NCBI GenBank assembly: GCA_015847255.1
Contig: JADLZK010009225.1
Span: forward strand, 124,001 to 188,000
DNA from: Hyparrhenia diplandra
Lineage: Eukaryota; Streptophyta; Magnoliopsida; Poales; Poaceae
Length of the DNA: 64,000 nucleotides
Direction: 5' to 3'
The position numbers were made by a program, and so were the translations under genes. This document shows, one piece after another, positions 35,475-46,551 of this stretch. The stretch's first letter is position 1, and each line of letters opens with the position of its first letter. The notes beneath the pieces were generated by a model. That model was not told the DNA's origin. It did no database searches and was given only the letters and a program-made list of their open reading frames with translations.

Positions 35475-35759
35475 TCAAGGGGATAATATCCCACTGGCTT
35501 CTACTGCATGGAGTCTTGCTTCTTCATTTAACTTACTGATGAGGGCATCCACCATTGCGTGCCGATGATGATACAGAATTCTGCATCCGTCTCTTTCCAT
35601 ATCTCCCAGGCAACTAGTATGATGAGTGAGTTTACCGGAGGCCGCTCCATTGGCCGGTGGATGGTGAATTGACATCGTCCAGAGTCGCAAAGCAGCCAAC
35701 TTGTCAAATTTCATTAGCTGTAGCGACGGTGTACCAGTTGGTGAATGCAGTTCGGTCAC
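35475..35759 (-). mobile_element. LINE ORF2 C-terminal remnant
   Basis: A minus-strand frame whose end, DMERDGCRILYHHRHAMVDA followed by SKLNEEARLHAVEASGI, resembles the tail of plant LINE ORF2 proteins (WxIWKERNxRIFxH...LxxIxEEAxLWxxAGA). Key Trp and Arg positions are substituted. It is a short relic between the convergent RRP41 and DPM2 genes. Confidence 0.4.
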
Positions 35760-36072
35760 CGCGTGCGTGCTTCACCAAGTCCTGGACGATGTCAAGTCCA
35801 GAGTCTGTTTCGGAAGGCTGAATCTGAGCGAGGATGAATTAGCGGACATCTTTTAGTCACTGTCAACCTCAACCGTTCACCGTTTAAAAGGCTGTTCAAT
35901 CCAAACAACGGCTTAATGATATGTCACCTCTGACTAGAGTTGTTATGAACACCAGAATAAAAAATACTACATCCAAATTACAGAGTATAAACGCCTTCAA
36001 AATACAACCGAACTGATTACAGAACCCGCTACTAGCAATTAGATACTCCAAACTCATGTATTTCATCAGTCA

Positions 36073-36208
36073 GGGCTTGTTTGGATGTCATGTATTTGTC
36101 TCAACCCACGTGTGTTGAAGTGGATTGGAGTGTATTTGAACTAAGTCCCACTCTAATCCACTCCAACACGTGGTTTGAAATAGATACATGTGCATCCAAA
36201 CAAGATCT
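36073..36208. mobile_element. MITE overlapping the 3' end of the DPM2 frame
   Basis: Left end GGGCTTGTTTGGATGTCATG and right end CATGTGCATCCAAACAAGAT form an inverted repeat of about 22 bases around a 90-base core that is itself partly palindromic. Target duplication not clear, so the superfamily is open (hAT or Tourist). Confidence 0.65.
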
Positions 36209-36590
36209 AAGTGAATAACACTGCAGTGTAGATGACAAACCCGACCAAGTGGTCTTCTTCTTTTTCTTTGACTTGAGCATCACAAGACCCACAAAGACGC
36301 TCAAGAATGAAAGGAGAACTACGCCGGCCAGCACTGGTATCAAAATCGCATACTCTTGAGGCAGGAAGTACTTGTGCACAAAGTGATCGCTGTCAACGAA
36401 TGGCTAGGGTGGGAACAAGATGAACAAAATTACCATTCAGAAATGAAGTCATAATAATGCTACTTGAACTGGAACTGAAAAAAGCTTAGAAGTCACTAAC
36501 CAAAATGATGACCCAGAATGTATAGTATGTAAATATGGATAGGCTTGTCAGAGTCAGTAGAAAACCGACTACCTTATCACCCAGTTCCAT
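36101..36590 (-). CDS. DPM2: Dolichol-phosphate mannosyltransferase subunit 2 (DPM2), C-terminally extended
   Basis: Two coding exons on the minus strand, 36590-36501 and 36403-36101, give 130 residues. Residues 1-30 (MELGDKVVGFLLTLTSLSIF...WVIIL) and about 47-76 are hydrophobic, the two membrane spans of DPM2. The core ends at residue 82 with VMLKSKKKKKTT, where family members normally stop (80-84 residues). DPM2 is a small ER membrane protein that stabilises the DPM1 catalytic subunit, which makes dolichol-phosphate mannose for N-glycans and GPI anchors. Here no stop follows, and the frame runs 48 more residues, the last 33 or so encoded by the adjacent MITE. An acceptor CTTTCAG sits just before the ATG, implying an untranslated first exon ending at 38128 (donor GTATTCC). 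The extension could be real or reflect a changed stop codon. Confidence 0.85.
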
Positions 36591-36603
36591 TTGTCTGAAA
36601 GTA

Positions 36604-38030
36604 GTAGACGAATAACCTTGTCAGATGAATGATTATCACAATCCAAAAAAGCAAAAAAAATTGTTCTATGATGGGCTCATAATCTGAACTGCACATATTC
36701 TTGAATACTTGTTACCTTTGATTTCATTAAAAATATGTTTTAGGATGGGATTAGCCTGCTGTTTCCATAAAAAAAAATAATATGAGTTTCAACAAAGTTG
36801 CCACATAGCCTAGACTGAATGAACTTTTATCAAGAGAGATGAGCCGAGCCGCCATCCATTGATTTAGCAATACACCCAAACGAATGCAAGAGAAACAAAC
36901 AAGTAACGAAAACACAGTTAAAATGGAACTAATATTTTACTAGCACTCATATACTGCAATGTGTCATGTCATAAAGTGCCTAAATTTATTTTAGACATTG
37001 CACATCTGGATGTGCTGCAGATCCTATTGTACTGCATATCTATGCAAAGTGATATCGAGCATAAATCTAAGATTACAATAGTGATGCCACTACGCATCAG
37101 ATTGCTACAACTGCAAGCATCAAACACAACAAGTACTACCACGTGAACGTTCATCTTGGCTGCACATCATTTTCTGGTTACATTGCTTGCACATGTTAGT
37201 AGCTTAAAGTTCAGGAGTTGTTTCCCACATAATGAAATGGGTAAGAACTAAGTTATAAATTTATTACTCCCTCCTATTTAAATATATGGCGTTTAGGACT
37301 AGCCTTGTCCTAAACATTGTATATTTAAAAACCCGGGGTAGTACATCTTTTTTTCCTCCCAACACACAAGATAGCAGCATGTCATTGAACAACCTCAATT
37401 CCACTAGGCCTTTCGTGCCAGTTGGTACCATAGATCAACTTCATAAATTGCATGCATGACTGCCTCTGCCTGTACTGTTGTGCTTCGAAATAATCCATGC
37501 ATTGTTGCAATTTATTACTTTTTCAATGAGAAGATAGTAAAACCATATTCAACATATTCCTAGAGTTGTCCTCCATGGTCCCATCCTTCCTCTCCCACAT
37601 ATTTGCATCCAAATCCACATCAAGCTGTACTTGGATATGTAGCTTGTCTGCCAATATCACAACAACATTCTCTGTTTCTCCCCTTTTCAAGCGAAACAAC
37701 ACTGCGAAATTTTGCTTCTGTACCATGTCAGCTGCAACACTGCGCCAGCAGAACCACTTGTTTTCTAATAATAATGGTAATGATCATGATCATAGGAGGA
37801 ACCGCAAACGATGAAATCAACATCTTACGTGCAAAATGCATACCTTTCTTTCAGTTTCATCTCAGTTTAGCAGTGCAGAGTTTAAACTACAACACTGGAG
37901 GTTTTAGTCTCAATTCAGAAAAGGGATTGGCATATACAAAGACAGACATCGCGGATCTAGTAACCGGAAGGGACATGGCGTGCACACATACGCCCGATAT
38001 ATATTGCAAAAAGCTAGAAGTTAGTAGGCA
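36604..38030 (-). other. Inferred DPM2 leader intron
   Basis: AT-rich sequence between the inferred untranslated first exon and the coding ATG exon of DPM2. No independent gene supported; open frames at 37566-38046 have no family resemblance. Contains a 75 bp Stowaway-type relic at 37267-37341. Confidence 0.45.
37267..37341. mobile_element. Miniature Stowaway-type element
   Basis: CTCCCTCCTATTTAAATATA at the left pairs with TATATTTAAAAACCCGGGGTAG at the right. Flanked by TA on both sides (37265-37266, 37342-37343). Only 75 bp. Confidence 0.6.
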
Positions 38031-38310
38031 CCAAATAGCCAAATAGCTTGAGGTAGAGTTTGGAAACTCGGTTTCGCACAGCAGACACAGACAGACAGGA
38101 AAGATAAGGGTGTGGGAATACCTGGCGGGCGCCCTTCGCCGGCGAAGAGATCGGCGAAGGCCTCAGCGCCTGTTTACGGCGGCGGCGGCGGCGGTAGCCC
38201 AACTAGGACGCGATCTGGGAAGAGGATGGCTCGATCTAGGAAGAGGGACTGTTGGCGGTGCGATGCAGGTGGCGGCAGCGGCAGCGGCAGCGGCGTACTG
38301 ATGTCATGTC
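38031..38310 (-). repeat. Duplicated leader segment, copy A (DPM2 first exon)
   Basis: On the minus strand a GC-rich exon-like segment ends at a donor, CGCCAG|GTATTCC (38128/38127), followed by intron-like sequence to about 38031. The same arrangement, diverged but alignable, occurs at 41795-42060 upstream of the NINJA gene. It contains CGG/CAG-type trinucleotide repeats (38177-38196, 38272-38297). Confidence 0.65.
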
Positions 38311-38389
38311 AGGAACGCGAGGGAGACAAGAAGGGAGGTGGTGTACGGTGCCGAGTTGTTATTATTTTTAAAAAAAAATTGATATAAGT

Positions 38390-39200
38390 AAAGCTGTTTT
38401 TAAAAAAAAATTGAATTCATGAGCACCTCTATAGGAAGTTGAGCTGTTTTAAAAAAAACTATATGGCCAAAATAGCTTCATCAAATAAACTACTTTTTTT
38501 TTTTCAGCTTTATCACAACTCATGTCTCTATGAGAGGAGAAAATGTGTTTTGGAAATAAGTGATCGGTAAGAAAAACAATTCAACACCTCAAGAAGATGT
38601 TATGAGCTGAGCCAAACAGACCCCCATAGCATCACACAACTTGAAGAGCCCTTTATTGACAAGGTCCCTGTCGGCTCTTCAACTACCTACTAGTCCTATG
38701 TCTCAAAATTTCAAATTAATCATGAAAAAAATATTATTTTAAAAAAAAAATCAAACAGAGGGTCCGCCATCCGAGCAAACACACCCATAGCGACAGGTGG
38801 TAACTCTGTTTTAAAAACTAGAGGCATATCACCCTTGTCGCGAGGAACCCCCAAAGACTCGCCTGGAAGCCAAGCCTTTAAAACAGGGGGTGGTAAGAAC
38901 TAGAGGATCACCCTTCGCGAGGAACTTCAAGGAAGACAAAGTCTCTGTTTATCCCTTTTCCCCTCTTCAAGTACTTTCACTGCCCAGTGGGCACATCGTC
39001 TATACATCAAAATCCAACCATAGCATTGGCAGTTTATGTGTTACATAGTGCTAAAAATACACAATTTTGTCCTCAAACAAAAGCTCAAAATACAAGAATC
39101 TAAACTTTGCATCATAAAAATTAATATGAGATGAACACCGAGTATTACAGTAAATGGCTGATATAGACACAGGTGGGGAAAGGATTATTAGTCAAGCATT
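38390..39200. other. Intergenic sequence between the NINJA 3' end and the DPM2 5' end
   Basis: Runs of A and T (38365-38500) and two copies of a GAACCC/AACTAGAGG-ATCACCCTT-CGCGAGGAAC-type segment at about 38808-38849 and 38880-38927. No gene recognised. The promoter of DPM2 should lie at the start of this interval. Confidence 0.45.
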
Positions 39201-39217
39201 CTCAGTGAACCGCTGAA

Positions 39218-41114
39218 TTAATTTTCTGCAGATGTTGCTTGGTTACCCACAGGGAATGCTGGCAGGGTCGCACCATTTTCTTGCGCCGGAGCATCTGCAC
39301 TTGCATGCCGCATGAACTCCTCCGGAGACATGTGAGTGCCATGGCAAGCACATACTATCTTTACCTCATTCCTACCAAACTTGTATGTCACACCTGATAT
39401 GGTTCTGCCATTTGGTCGGTGCCTATGGTAGAAACCCAGGGAAGATCCGGATATGATCCAGACCCTCCAAATTTGACATTTGGTGCAATGCCGGGCCTTA
39501 TGGCAGAACCCATAAGAGATGGTCCTCTATCAGCCTTTTTCTCATCTTCAGCATGAGCAGACGTGGAAGCACCTGCCTCTGCAATTTGCCAAACGAAAAA
39601 AGAAAAATAAGTCAGCACTGGAAGGTCGATATGATGTAAATTGGCAAAATATTCAAACATGCATATATAATTTTGGCAGCAAACATCAAACATAGCCATG
39701 CACAAAAAGCTCAGAATTTCCTTCCACACTTCATCATTTTACATAAAGAAAAGGCAGTAATCCTCCCCACAAGCAGAAATAATGTGAAATTAAAGGGCTT
39801 AATGACATGCCACCGGTATATACCAAACAAATGGAAGAACGGCCACAGGCTGTTAGGATGGAACCGTTTGCTAACCAGACACATGTTCCACAAAATCAAG
39901 TGTTTTAACTCTAGTTTTTGTTAACAAATCTGTTTTTCGAGGCAGACATCTTTCTTTGTTAGTATTTTAACAACTGCCATAAAGTATCACACAACAATGG
40001 AGCTTATTCAATTTTCTGGGAAGGAAACACAGTTACTAACCCTGAGGCTTCTTGCCATCATCAGCTTGCTTGCTTCCTGTTTGTTCAGCATTGTCTTTTG
40101 CAGTAAGAGAAGACACAGCCTGAGGTGGAGCACCAAATGCCCATGAAGAGCTTGTTTCAAGTGTTGGTAGCTGAACTGCTGGGTAACCAAAAGCAACCTG
40201 AGAGGCATTACCCATTGTCTGGACAGCTAGTCCAGCGTTTGTTGGTGGCCTCAACTGCACAGTACATGTCGGGTGAAAATTTGGTGCATTAGTTATGGTA
40301 GGAGGTCCAGAAACTTGAACTGGGACATGATATGGCCCAGCCACTGCATTTGATGCCTGCATCGATAATGGATTCCCAGGTGTCAGCTTTCCAGAGCTGG
40401 ACTCACTTCCTGAGAAGCTTGGTTGCCTCTTTCCTTGAAAACCAACTGCGGCATCATCGGTGGATCTTTTCCTATCAGATCCCTTGTTAACAACAGAGCC
40501 CTTAGCACTGTCTTCACGCTGTGCAACCAACCAAGAATTTGAGCCTTCTGCTTCTGACTCTGCAACATCCTCATTTTCACCAGTTGAACCATCATCCGTA
40601 CTAATTGAAATAGGTTCATTTTTGCACCTCCATCAGAGCTCTTACTGAATGCATCAGGCTGGCCACTACCTGTCTGATGCTTCTTCTGAAAGTTTATCTC
40701 TTCAGAAAGCAACTTGCGGTTACTCGAGAGTGGCTTCTGCTCCTCAGAATTATTTCCACTGTTATTTGGCATCCTTCCATCTTGATAACTGGAAAGCTGG
40801 GGCTGCTGGCTCACTGGTTCAGCAGATGCATCCACCACTGGAGCAGAGGAACTCCCTGGTTGTCCCCAGAAGTTCCCAAATTGTGGTGCAGCAGGGCTGT
40901 GTCTCTGTTTACTATTCTGTTCTTGGTTTTCAGTGCTCTTTTGATAAAATTTCCCAAAAGGAGCATCAGGAGTTTGTGAACCAGCTTTGCTACTGCTTTC
41001 TTCAACTTGGGGTTCTGCTTTTGGCTCTAGAGGTGCCTCTCTAGCCTTGGCCTTCCCTGATGTGCCACCCAAAGATAGGCCCAAACTAAGCTCAAGCCCA
41101 TTATCATCGTCCAT
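39218..41114 (-). CDS. NINJA: NINJA-family jasmonate co-repressor adaptor, two frame breaks
   Basis: Coding exons on the minus strand: 41114-40041 and 39578-39218. The N-terminus MDDDNGLELSLGLSLGG carries the EAR motif. A long polar Ser/Gln-rich middle follows, then a basic segment around DRKRSTDDAAVGFQGKRQPS. The C-terminus has MGSAIRPGIAPNVKFGGSGS and VKIVCACHGTHMSPEEFMRH, the JAZ-binding region. NINJA proteins connect JAZ repressors to TOPLESS and damp jasmonate (and in MODD-type members ABA) responses in the nucleus. Two single-base losses break the frame: an A-run reduced to five at 40619-40623 (a sixth restores the acidic STDDGSTGENEDVAESEAEG stretch), and one base missing near 39416 after PWVSTIGT. 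Everything between is conserved. A leader intron from about 41880 to just above the ATG is inferred. Confidence 0.9.
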
Positions 41115-41310
41115 GTCCAGTTCTTGGTAATTGCAATGGTACGTATGTGTAGTTACGGACTATTTCTTCATATATACCGAGGATGAAATAGAGATCATTG
41201 TATAGTTCTTGACATCCAAACTGTAACCCCTGCAATAAACACCTTTTGTAAGAGATAAGAAGGCATCCTTATGGTAACCCGATAGCTTATGGCAGATGGA
41301 AACATATACT

Positions 41311-41515
41311 CCCTCCGTCGAAATAATGTAATTATGGGAAACTGACTCAAGTTCGACTAAGTTTATAATAAATAATATTAATATTTATGTATCCAAATAA
41401 ATTTATTATGAAACTATATTCTATAGCTAATCCAATGGTATTTATTTTGTCTCATGGGTGTTAATACCTTTTCATATAACTTTAGTCACAGTTTAAACTG
41501 TTTGACTCATCGAAA
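41311..41515. mobile_element. Stowaway-like relic
   Basis: Left end CTCCCTCCGTCGAAATAATG after TA is canonical. The right end (TTGACTCATCGAAATGTGAG) is degraded. It lies in the inferred leader intron of the NINJA gene. Confidence 0.5.
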
Positions 41516-41794
41516 TGTGAGAATTGCATATAACAAAGCAATTCATCACATGCATAGATGCTAATTTAGTCGGCATTCATACATGTCGCGTGTTGCACAA
41601 TTTTCACAGGAAATCATGGCTGGATACTGGGTGTCCTCTTGTGCTTGGGCACACTCAGATTTGGCAAATATTAGTGGAGATCAGCTCTTTTCGTGGCCTA
41701 ATTGTATGGCAGCGGTGGATCCAGTAAAGGGACATGGGTGTATGTGTGCAACCAATATTTTTTTCTGCAAAAACTTCGAGATTGGGAGGCTTGT

Positions 41795-42060
41795 CAAATA
41801 GCTAAATAGCTCTAGGTTAGGGTTTCGGTACTCAGCTTCGCACAGCGTGAAAGAAAGGGAAGAGAAGGGGTGGGAGTACCTGGTGGCTGCTCGTCCCCGG
41901 CGAAGAGACCAACGAAAGCCTCAGCACCTGGCTTAGGGGGGCGGCGGCGGCGGCGGCCCACCAGTCGTCGGAGAGCGAGAGGGGACGAGAGAGACAGAAA
42001 GCGCACGAGGAAGGAGGATGCAGCGGACCGCTGGACGGAACGGAAGGGGGCAGCACGTTA
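41795..42060 (-). repeat. Duplicated leader segment, copy B (NINJA first exon)
   Basis: Homologous to 38031-38310. The shared features are the AAATAGCTAAATAGCTC-like start, the TTCGCACAGCG stretch, the donor CACCAG|GTACTCCC on the minus strand (41881/41880), the CTTCGCCGG block and the GGCGGCGGCGG repeat. It should be the untranslated first exon of the NINJA gene and the beginning of its intron. Confidence 0.65.
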
Positions 42061-42417
42061 TGCCGCGAGCCTGCGACGGCGTCAAAAAAAAAAAAAAAAA
42101 GCCACCCGCACGGGCTTACTTTGTTTGTTGGGCCGTCAGCTATAACTGAAAGGCGCAAGCTAACCTTCTTAACAGCCCAGCCTACCTCAAGTGGCCCAAT
42201 ACGAAGCCACCAGGCCGGGAATTACTCGGCCCGCTCAGGCTGCCCCAGCCTTGTCGCCCGATCAAAACCAGGTGCGTTCGCCTCCCTGAACCCTAACCGC
42301 ATTGCCTTCCTTTCTCAGCCGCAGGTAGCAGTCGGCGGCGCCGGAGAAGAGGGCTGCCCAAGTTCCTCTGATTAAACCCTAAACCTCTCTGCCCTCCCTC
42401 TCCCGCCGCCGCCCGCC
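42061..42417. promoter_or_regulatory. Bidirectional promoter between NINJA (-) and the L1-domain gene (+)
   Basis: About 350 bases separate the two inferred transcripts. They hold an A18 run (42085-42102) and site II-type GGGCC/GCCCA motifs (42130, 42174, 42193). Two telo-box-like motifs are present: GAACCCTAACC at 42289-42299 and AAACCCTAAA at 42374-42383, close to the plus-strand ATG. Telo-box plus site II motifs are characteristic of plant ribosome-biogenesis genes, matching the plus-strand product. Confidence 0.55.
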
Positions 42418-43653
42418 ATGTCGCCGCCGCAGCCGCCACACACGGTGCCCCGAGAGACGGTGGCCAGCGGCGTCGCCTCCCTCACCAAGTGGATGAAGAA
42501 GCGCGCCGCGGAGGCGCCCCCGAACCTCCTCGCCGACGAGCGCGACGACCTCGTCGTCCTCCAGCTGTCGCTCCGCCGCGTCCCCGCCTCGCGCAGCGCC
42601 AGGCCGCGCCTCCTCCCGCTGCCGCATCCTGTCATCGGGCACGACGGCGCCTCCGTCTGCGTCATCTCGGACGACCGCCCCAAGTCGCGGTCCCCTCCCG
42701 CGACCGACCTCCTCGACGCGTCCAAGTCGCTCCACCGTCTCCCCGTCTCCGAGGTCATCCCGCTCTCCACGCTCCGCACGGACTACCGCCCGTACGAGTC
42801 ACGGCGCCGCCTCGCGGCCTCCCACGACCTCTTCGTCGCCGACCGCGCCATCCTCCCGCTGCTGCCGCGCGTCCTCGGGAAGGCGTTCTACTCCACCAAG
42901 AAGGCTCCGATTGGAGTCGATTTCACCCGCGTCGGATGGCCGGAGCAGTTCCGCAAGGTCCTTGGCTCTGCTTTTCTGTACCTGCGTTCCGGGACCTGCT
43001 CAGGGATCAAGGTGGGTAGGCTGGACATGGAGGAAGAGGAGATCGTGGACAATGTGATGGCTGCGGTGGAGGCGGCTGTCGAGAAGGTGCCAAAGAAGTG
43101 GGCCAACGTTAGGGCTCTGCATCTGAAGGCTGTGGATTCAGTTGCCCTGCCAATTTACCAGGTTGTGCCGGAGTTGGGTATGAAAATCGAGGTGCCTGAA
43201 ATTGTTGGATCTGTTGAGGTTATTGATGCTGCAGAAGCTGAGACTGGCAAGAAGAAGTTTGACAAGAAGAAGGTGAATGCTGGTGCCAATGTCAGTGCCA
43301 AGAGGAAGAGGAATAAAGAGCAGATTGAGGAGGATGTTGTGATGCAGGAAGAAGTCCAGGTGGAGAAAGAGAAAAAAAAGAGGAAGAGCATTGTGGTTTC
43401 TGCTGATGACAGCCACAAGGTTGGCAAGAAGGATAAAGAGAAGGGCAAGCGTGGTTTGGAAAATGAGCTGAAAGAAGCCAGTTTGGACAACAAGAAGATT
43501 AAGAAGGGGAAGGCTGAGGAGGGGAAGAAGAAGAAGAAGAGCATAAAGGCTGATGGTGAAGTCAGTACTGATGAAATACAGGAAGATAAGAAGATCAAGG
43601 GGGAGAAATTGGATGGAAAGATCAAGAAGTTGAGGACCAGGGTAAGAGTATAA
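42418..43653 (+). CDS. Ribosomal L1 domain-containing nucleolar protein (RSL1D1/Cic1-like)
   Basis: A single uninterrupted exon of 411 codons. Residues about 10-265 resemble the L1-domain family of RSL1D1/Cic1/Utp30 proteins. They include the N-terminal SLTKWMKKRAAE helix, DDLVVLQLSLRRVPA, DLFVADRAILPLLPRVLGKAFYSTKKAP (given in part; residues about 140-167), and TCSGIKVGRLDMEEEEIVDN. Residues about 275-411 are a Lys/Glu-rich tail with repeated KKKR and KKKKK clusters, as expected of nucleolar assembly factors with nucleolar localisation signals. These proteins work in 60S pre-ribosome maturation. The ATG is the first in a GC-rich leader carrying telo-box motifs. It is the only long gene here with no sign of a frame problem. 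Confidence 0.85.
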   Translation: MSPPQPPHTVPRETVASGVASLTKWMKKRAAEAPPNLLADERDDLVVLQLSLRRVPASRSARPRLLPLPHPVIGHDGASVCVISDDRPKSRSPPATDLLDASKSLHRLPVSEVIPLSTLRTDYRPYESRRRLAASHDLFVADRAILPLLPRVLGKAFYSTKKAPIGVDFTRVGWPEQFRKVLGSAFLYLRSGTCSGIKVGRLDMEEEEIVDNVMAAVEAAVEKVPKKWANVRALHLKAVDSVALPIYQVVPELGMKIEVPEIVGSVEVIDAAEAETGKKKFDKKKVNAGANVSAKRKRNKEQIEEDVVMQEEVQVEKEKKKRKSIVVSADDSHKVGKKDKEKGKRGLENELKEASLDNKKIKKGKAEEGKKKKKSIKADGEVSTDEIQEDKKIKGEKLDGKIKKLRTRVRV

Positions 43654-45240
43654 GGTTGCAGTTGATGTTACTGCTTGAGGTGCCTATTAAAATAGTCGAT
43701 CGGCAATGTTCTGCATATTGGACGGTTGGATACTCAAAACATCAGTGAACTGAATGAATTGTTATCAGCTGGAGGAATGATATCATTTGTCAAAGTCCAA
43801 TGTTGTATCAGCAGGCTAAACTTGAGAAGGCCACCTATCAGTCATACTGCAAAACTTTGCCCCTCAGGTTTCTTCTGAAGTTTTTTTCTTCAGGTTTTGT
43901 TAGCTTACTTGTAGCTCAAGCCTTTGGGTTATAGAAATATGGCAAAAGTGTTTGTTGCTAAGACTATCTACTTTGCTCCACTTGCAACAATTTTTGTGTT
44001 GGCTTAAGAATATGATTATGTTGCCCTGCCCTCTCGAAGTAACCCTTGGTATCTGTATCTTTAATAACGATGGTTCTATGTCTGGTATTTGAGGCTGCAT
44101 TATTTGCACTATCAAACTTTAACATTCTCTCACCTTGTCGCTGTTGTCCAGTTTTGGGCCAGTTGTTATGTTGTCCTCTACACAGAATGATGAGTGTTCT
44201 CTCTTTTGTGGGATCACGTCTAATCGTTTATTGTGAGACATTGTAGTTTGCAGGATATTAGATGAGTTCATTAATGCTGTGCATCGTGTCAACAAAAATC
44301 TTCATCATTCCTATTTGCACACTAGATGGAAAAAACAGCATGTTCTGCAACTGCATTCCCACATTTTGACAATGTACCTTTCTCATAAATTTGGCTCCCC
44401 TCTGATTTTGATCATAAATTTGCCATTTTATTGCTTGTACTGGAGATTATGAATATCTGAAGTGATTTTTTTCCCTGTTTTGACAACAAACATGTATTTA
44501 TTTTAGCAGCAACTTGCTGTTAGCAAAGTTCACAGTTGACCATTACAGACTGCAGTGCTTCCATTGAAGGGCACTGATTAGCATTGAGCTAGGTTTGTAC
44601 AGTGATTGAAAGAGTAGGAGGCTGTTACACTATTGCTGCGAAACAGCGAAAGCGCTGGTTTGCAAAAGTATGAGCAGTTTGATTCAGTTGCCTCCACATC
44701 TTTTATATCCTGGAATTGCTTTGCTGATTACAGTTCATGAACCCCCCGAGTAAGATGTTTGATTCTCCAGTCTGCAGTTTGATTCTCCAGTCTGTCGGCG
44801 TGGAATAATCGGTACTGTTAATGAAGCAGATTAGCTGTTGGATATCTGATAGAAGTTATCTTTTGGATATCTGATAGAAAGCTTGGCCCTTGCCGGTGAA
44901 GCTGCTGCCTCTGATAGAATCGCTGATTGCTCCCTGTATGTAAACGCTCTCTGAGATGCCTGTAACTTTAGCTATGTGATCGCCCTTGTGTAATTGGATC
45001 CACTGATCTTGAATGAACACTTCAATCAAGTGATAAAGAACACTGCTGGCATCTTCCTGCTGACAACAGTTGCGCTGAGAGAGTTCAGCACAAGAGATGG
45101 ACCAGATGGCCAGCCTGAGATGCATCAGTAATTCAGTAGCTTGAAGCCAGATCTTCTCTCACAAGTCAGAATCTGATTTCTCTTAAAAACTCGTAATCTG
45201 ATCCCTCTCTCAAAAAAAAAAAAAAAAAAAATCATAATCT
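43654..45240 (+). other. 3' flank of the L1-domain gene
   Basis: No further exon recognised. Contains a 20-21 bp tandem duplication (about 44756-44796, AGTTTGATTCTCCAGTCTG twice), a repeated GGATATCTGATAGAA motif (about 44838-44880) and an A18 run at about 45211-45229. Confidence 0.5.
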
Positions 45241-45900
45241 GATCAGCTACTTCGGCTCTCAACACCGCAGCCGGCACTCGCGTCGTCGACTGCACCTGCC
45301 TGGCCGAAACCAGTCGCCAGATGCCAAGCCGTGCCGCTGATCACGAGAGCGGAGCAGCGGCGACGATAAGCTCAGAGCAAGGGACGACTGGGCGTGGGAC
45401 CCGCGCGTTGGGTTTTGGACGCCCGCGATTGGCGGGCCTCCATGCCATCCCGTTCCAGAAATACTGGGTGGCAGCAGCACGCGCCCCCACGCATGGCGTG
45501 CCACGGCTCGCGGCCGCGCCTCCCACGCGGCGCCCATGCGCGCGCCCTCCCGTCCCGTGTGGTCGGCGTCGGCCTCGGGCGCCTCGCGCGCGTCACCGGT
45601 GAGTGGGTGACCGGATAAGCCCATTCGGCCGTCCCATCCCTCCTCCGCTCTCCCGCTCCCGGATCGCCGCGAGCTCCTTTTGACTGCCAACGCTCGCCTG
45701 CGCTCCTTTGGATAAGCCCATTTGGCCGCCTGGAAGCCTGAGCTCGGCGGGTCTGCAGCGTTGGCCGCCTGGCCTCCACGAGGAAACGTCGGCCGTCACG
45801 GGCTCGGCTAGCAGCGTTCAGGGAGATAGCTCCTCCTCCTGCTTTGGCTTCTGGGGCTGGGGGGACTGGGACGTCGGAGAGGTTTCATGAGGTCTTGCGA
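45241..45900 (+). other. GC-rich island, possible promoter or first exon of the hydrolase gene
   Basis: A CpG-rich interval with open frames on both strands and an internal direct repeat GGATAAGCCCATT(C/T)GGCCG (45613 and 45711). The next gene lacks its N-terminus, so a first exon could lie here, but I could not join any reading to it by splice phase. Confidence 0.35.
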
Positions 45901-45989
45901 TGTGCAATCGGGGCGCATTCTACCTACCAACTGCATGCTGCCCAAGTGTTTGTGGTAATGCCTGGGTGTGTGATAGGCGGTTTTGCTTA

Positions 45990-46151
45990 GGGATTTGTTT
46001 GGCTACAACTCGTCTCTGACTCAATCCACATTTGTTCGAGTGCATTGTGGTGAAAATTAGTTATTTTTTCATTCCAATTCATCTTAATTACATGTAGATC
46101 GAGGTGGATATGATATGAATTAAGGTGGATAAGAGTGCAGTCAAACAAGGT
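45990..46151. mobile_element. MITE of about 160 bp
   Basis: Left end GGGATTTGTTTGGCTACAAC is an imperfect inverted copy of the right end GAGTGCAGTCAAACAAGGTC. Non-coding. The TTTGTTTGG ends are typical of hAT/Tourist MITEs; target duplication not clear. Confidence 0.5.
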
Positions 46152-46497
46152 CGGTCTTGGGAGTTGGCTGATGCACCTTGTTGTTTTGATTGGCTCATCA
46201 CGTCACCTTGATTCCTTAGTCTCATTATCCGGGAATTGAAGGCACTACTTATTTGTTGGGCCCTTGCCTGCAGAATGTATGATTTGCCTTCGCCTTGATC
46301 AACTTGTTATAGCTTTTCAGTGAAGTCTCCACAGTTTCCCTTTTTGAGGGTGTTAGATCCTGGAAGGGGTAGCTATGATGCAAGTGGGCAATGGCAATGC
46401 TTTTTCCGCTAGCAATGGGCATAGTTATCGTTAGTTTAAACACTAATTGCACAATTTAACTTGCCTCAAAGTTTAATCATTGGTTGCTTGTACTCGA

Positions 46498-46545
46498 TTT
46501 TCGTGCACAGCCATGTTGGCATTTTCGTGCACAGCCATGTTGGCA
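46498..46545 (+). repeat. Exact 24 bp tandem duplication
   Basis: TTTTCGTGCACAGCCATGTT plus four bases (GGCA) occurs twice in a row. Confidence 0.85.
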
Positions 46546-46551
46546 GTGTGG

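Noticed and set aside
43155..43625. 156-codon minus-strand ORF rich in Phe and Ser
   Set aside because: Antisense of the Lys/Glu-rich tail of the L1-domain protein.
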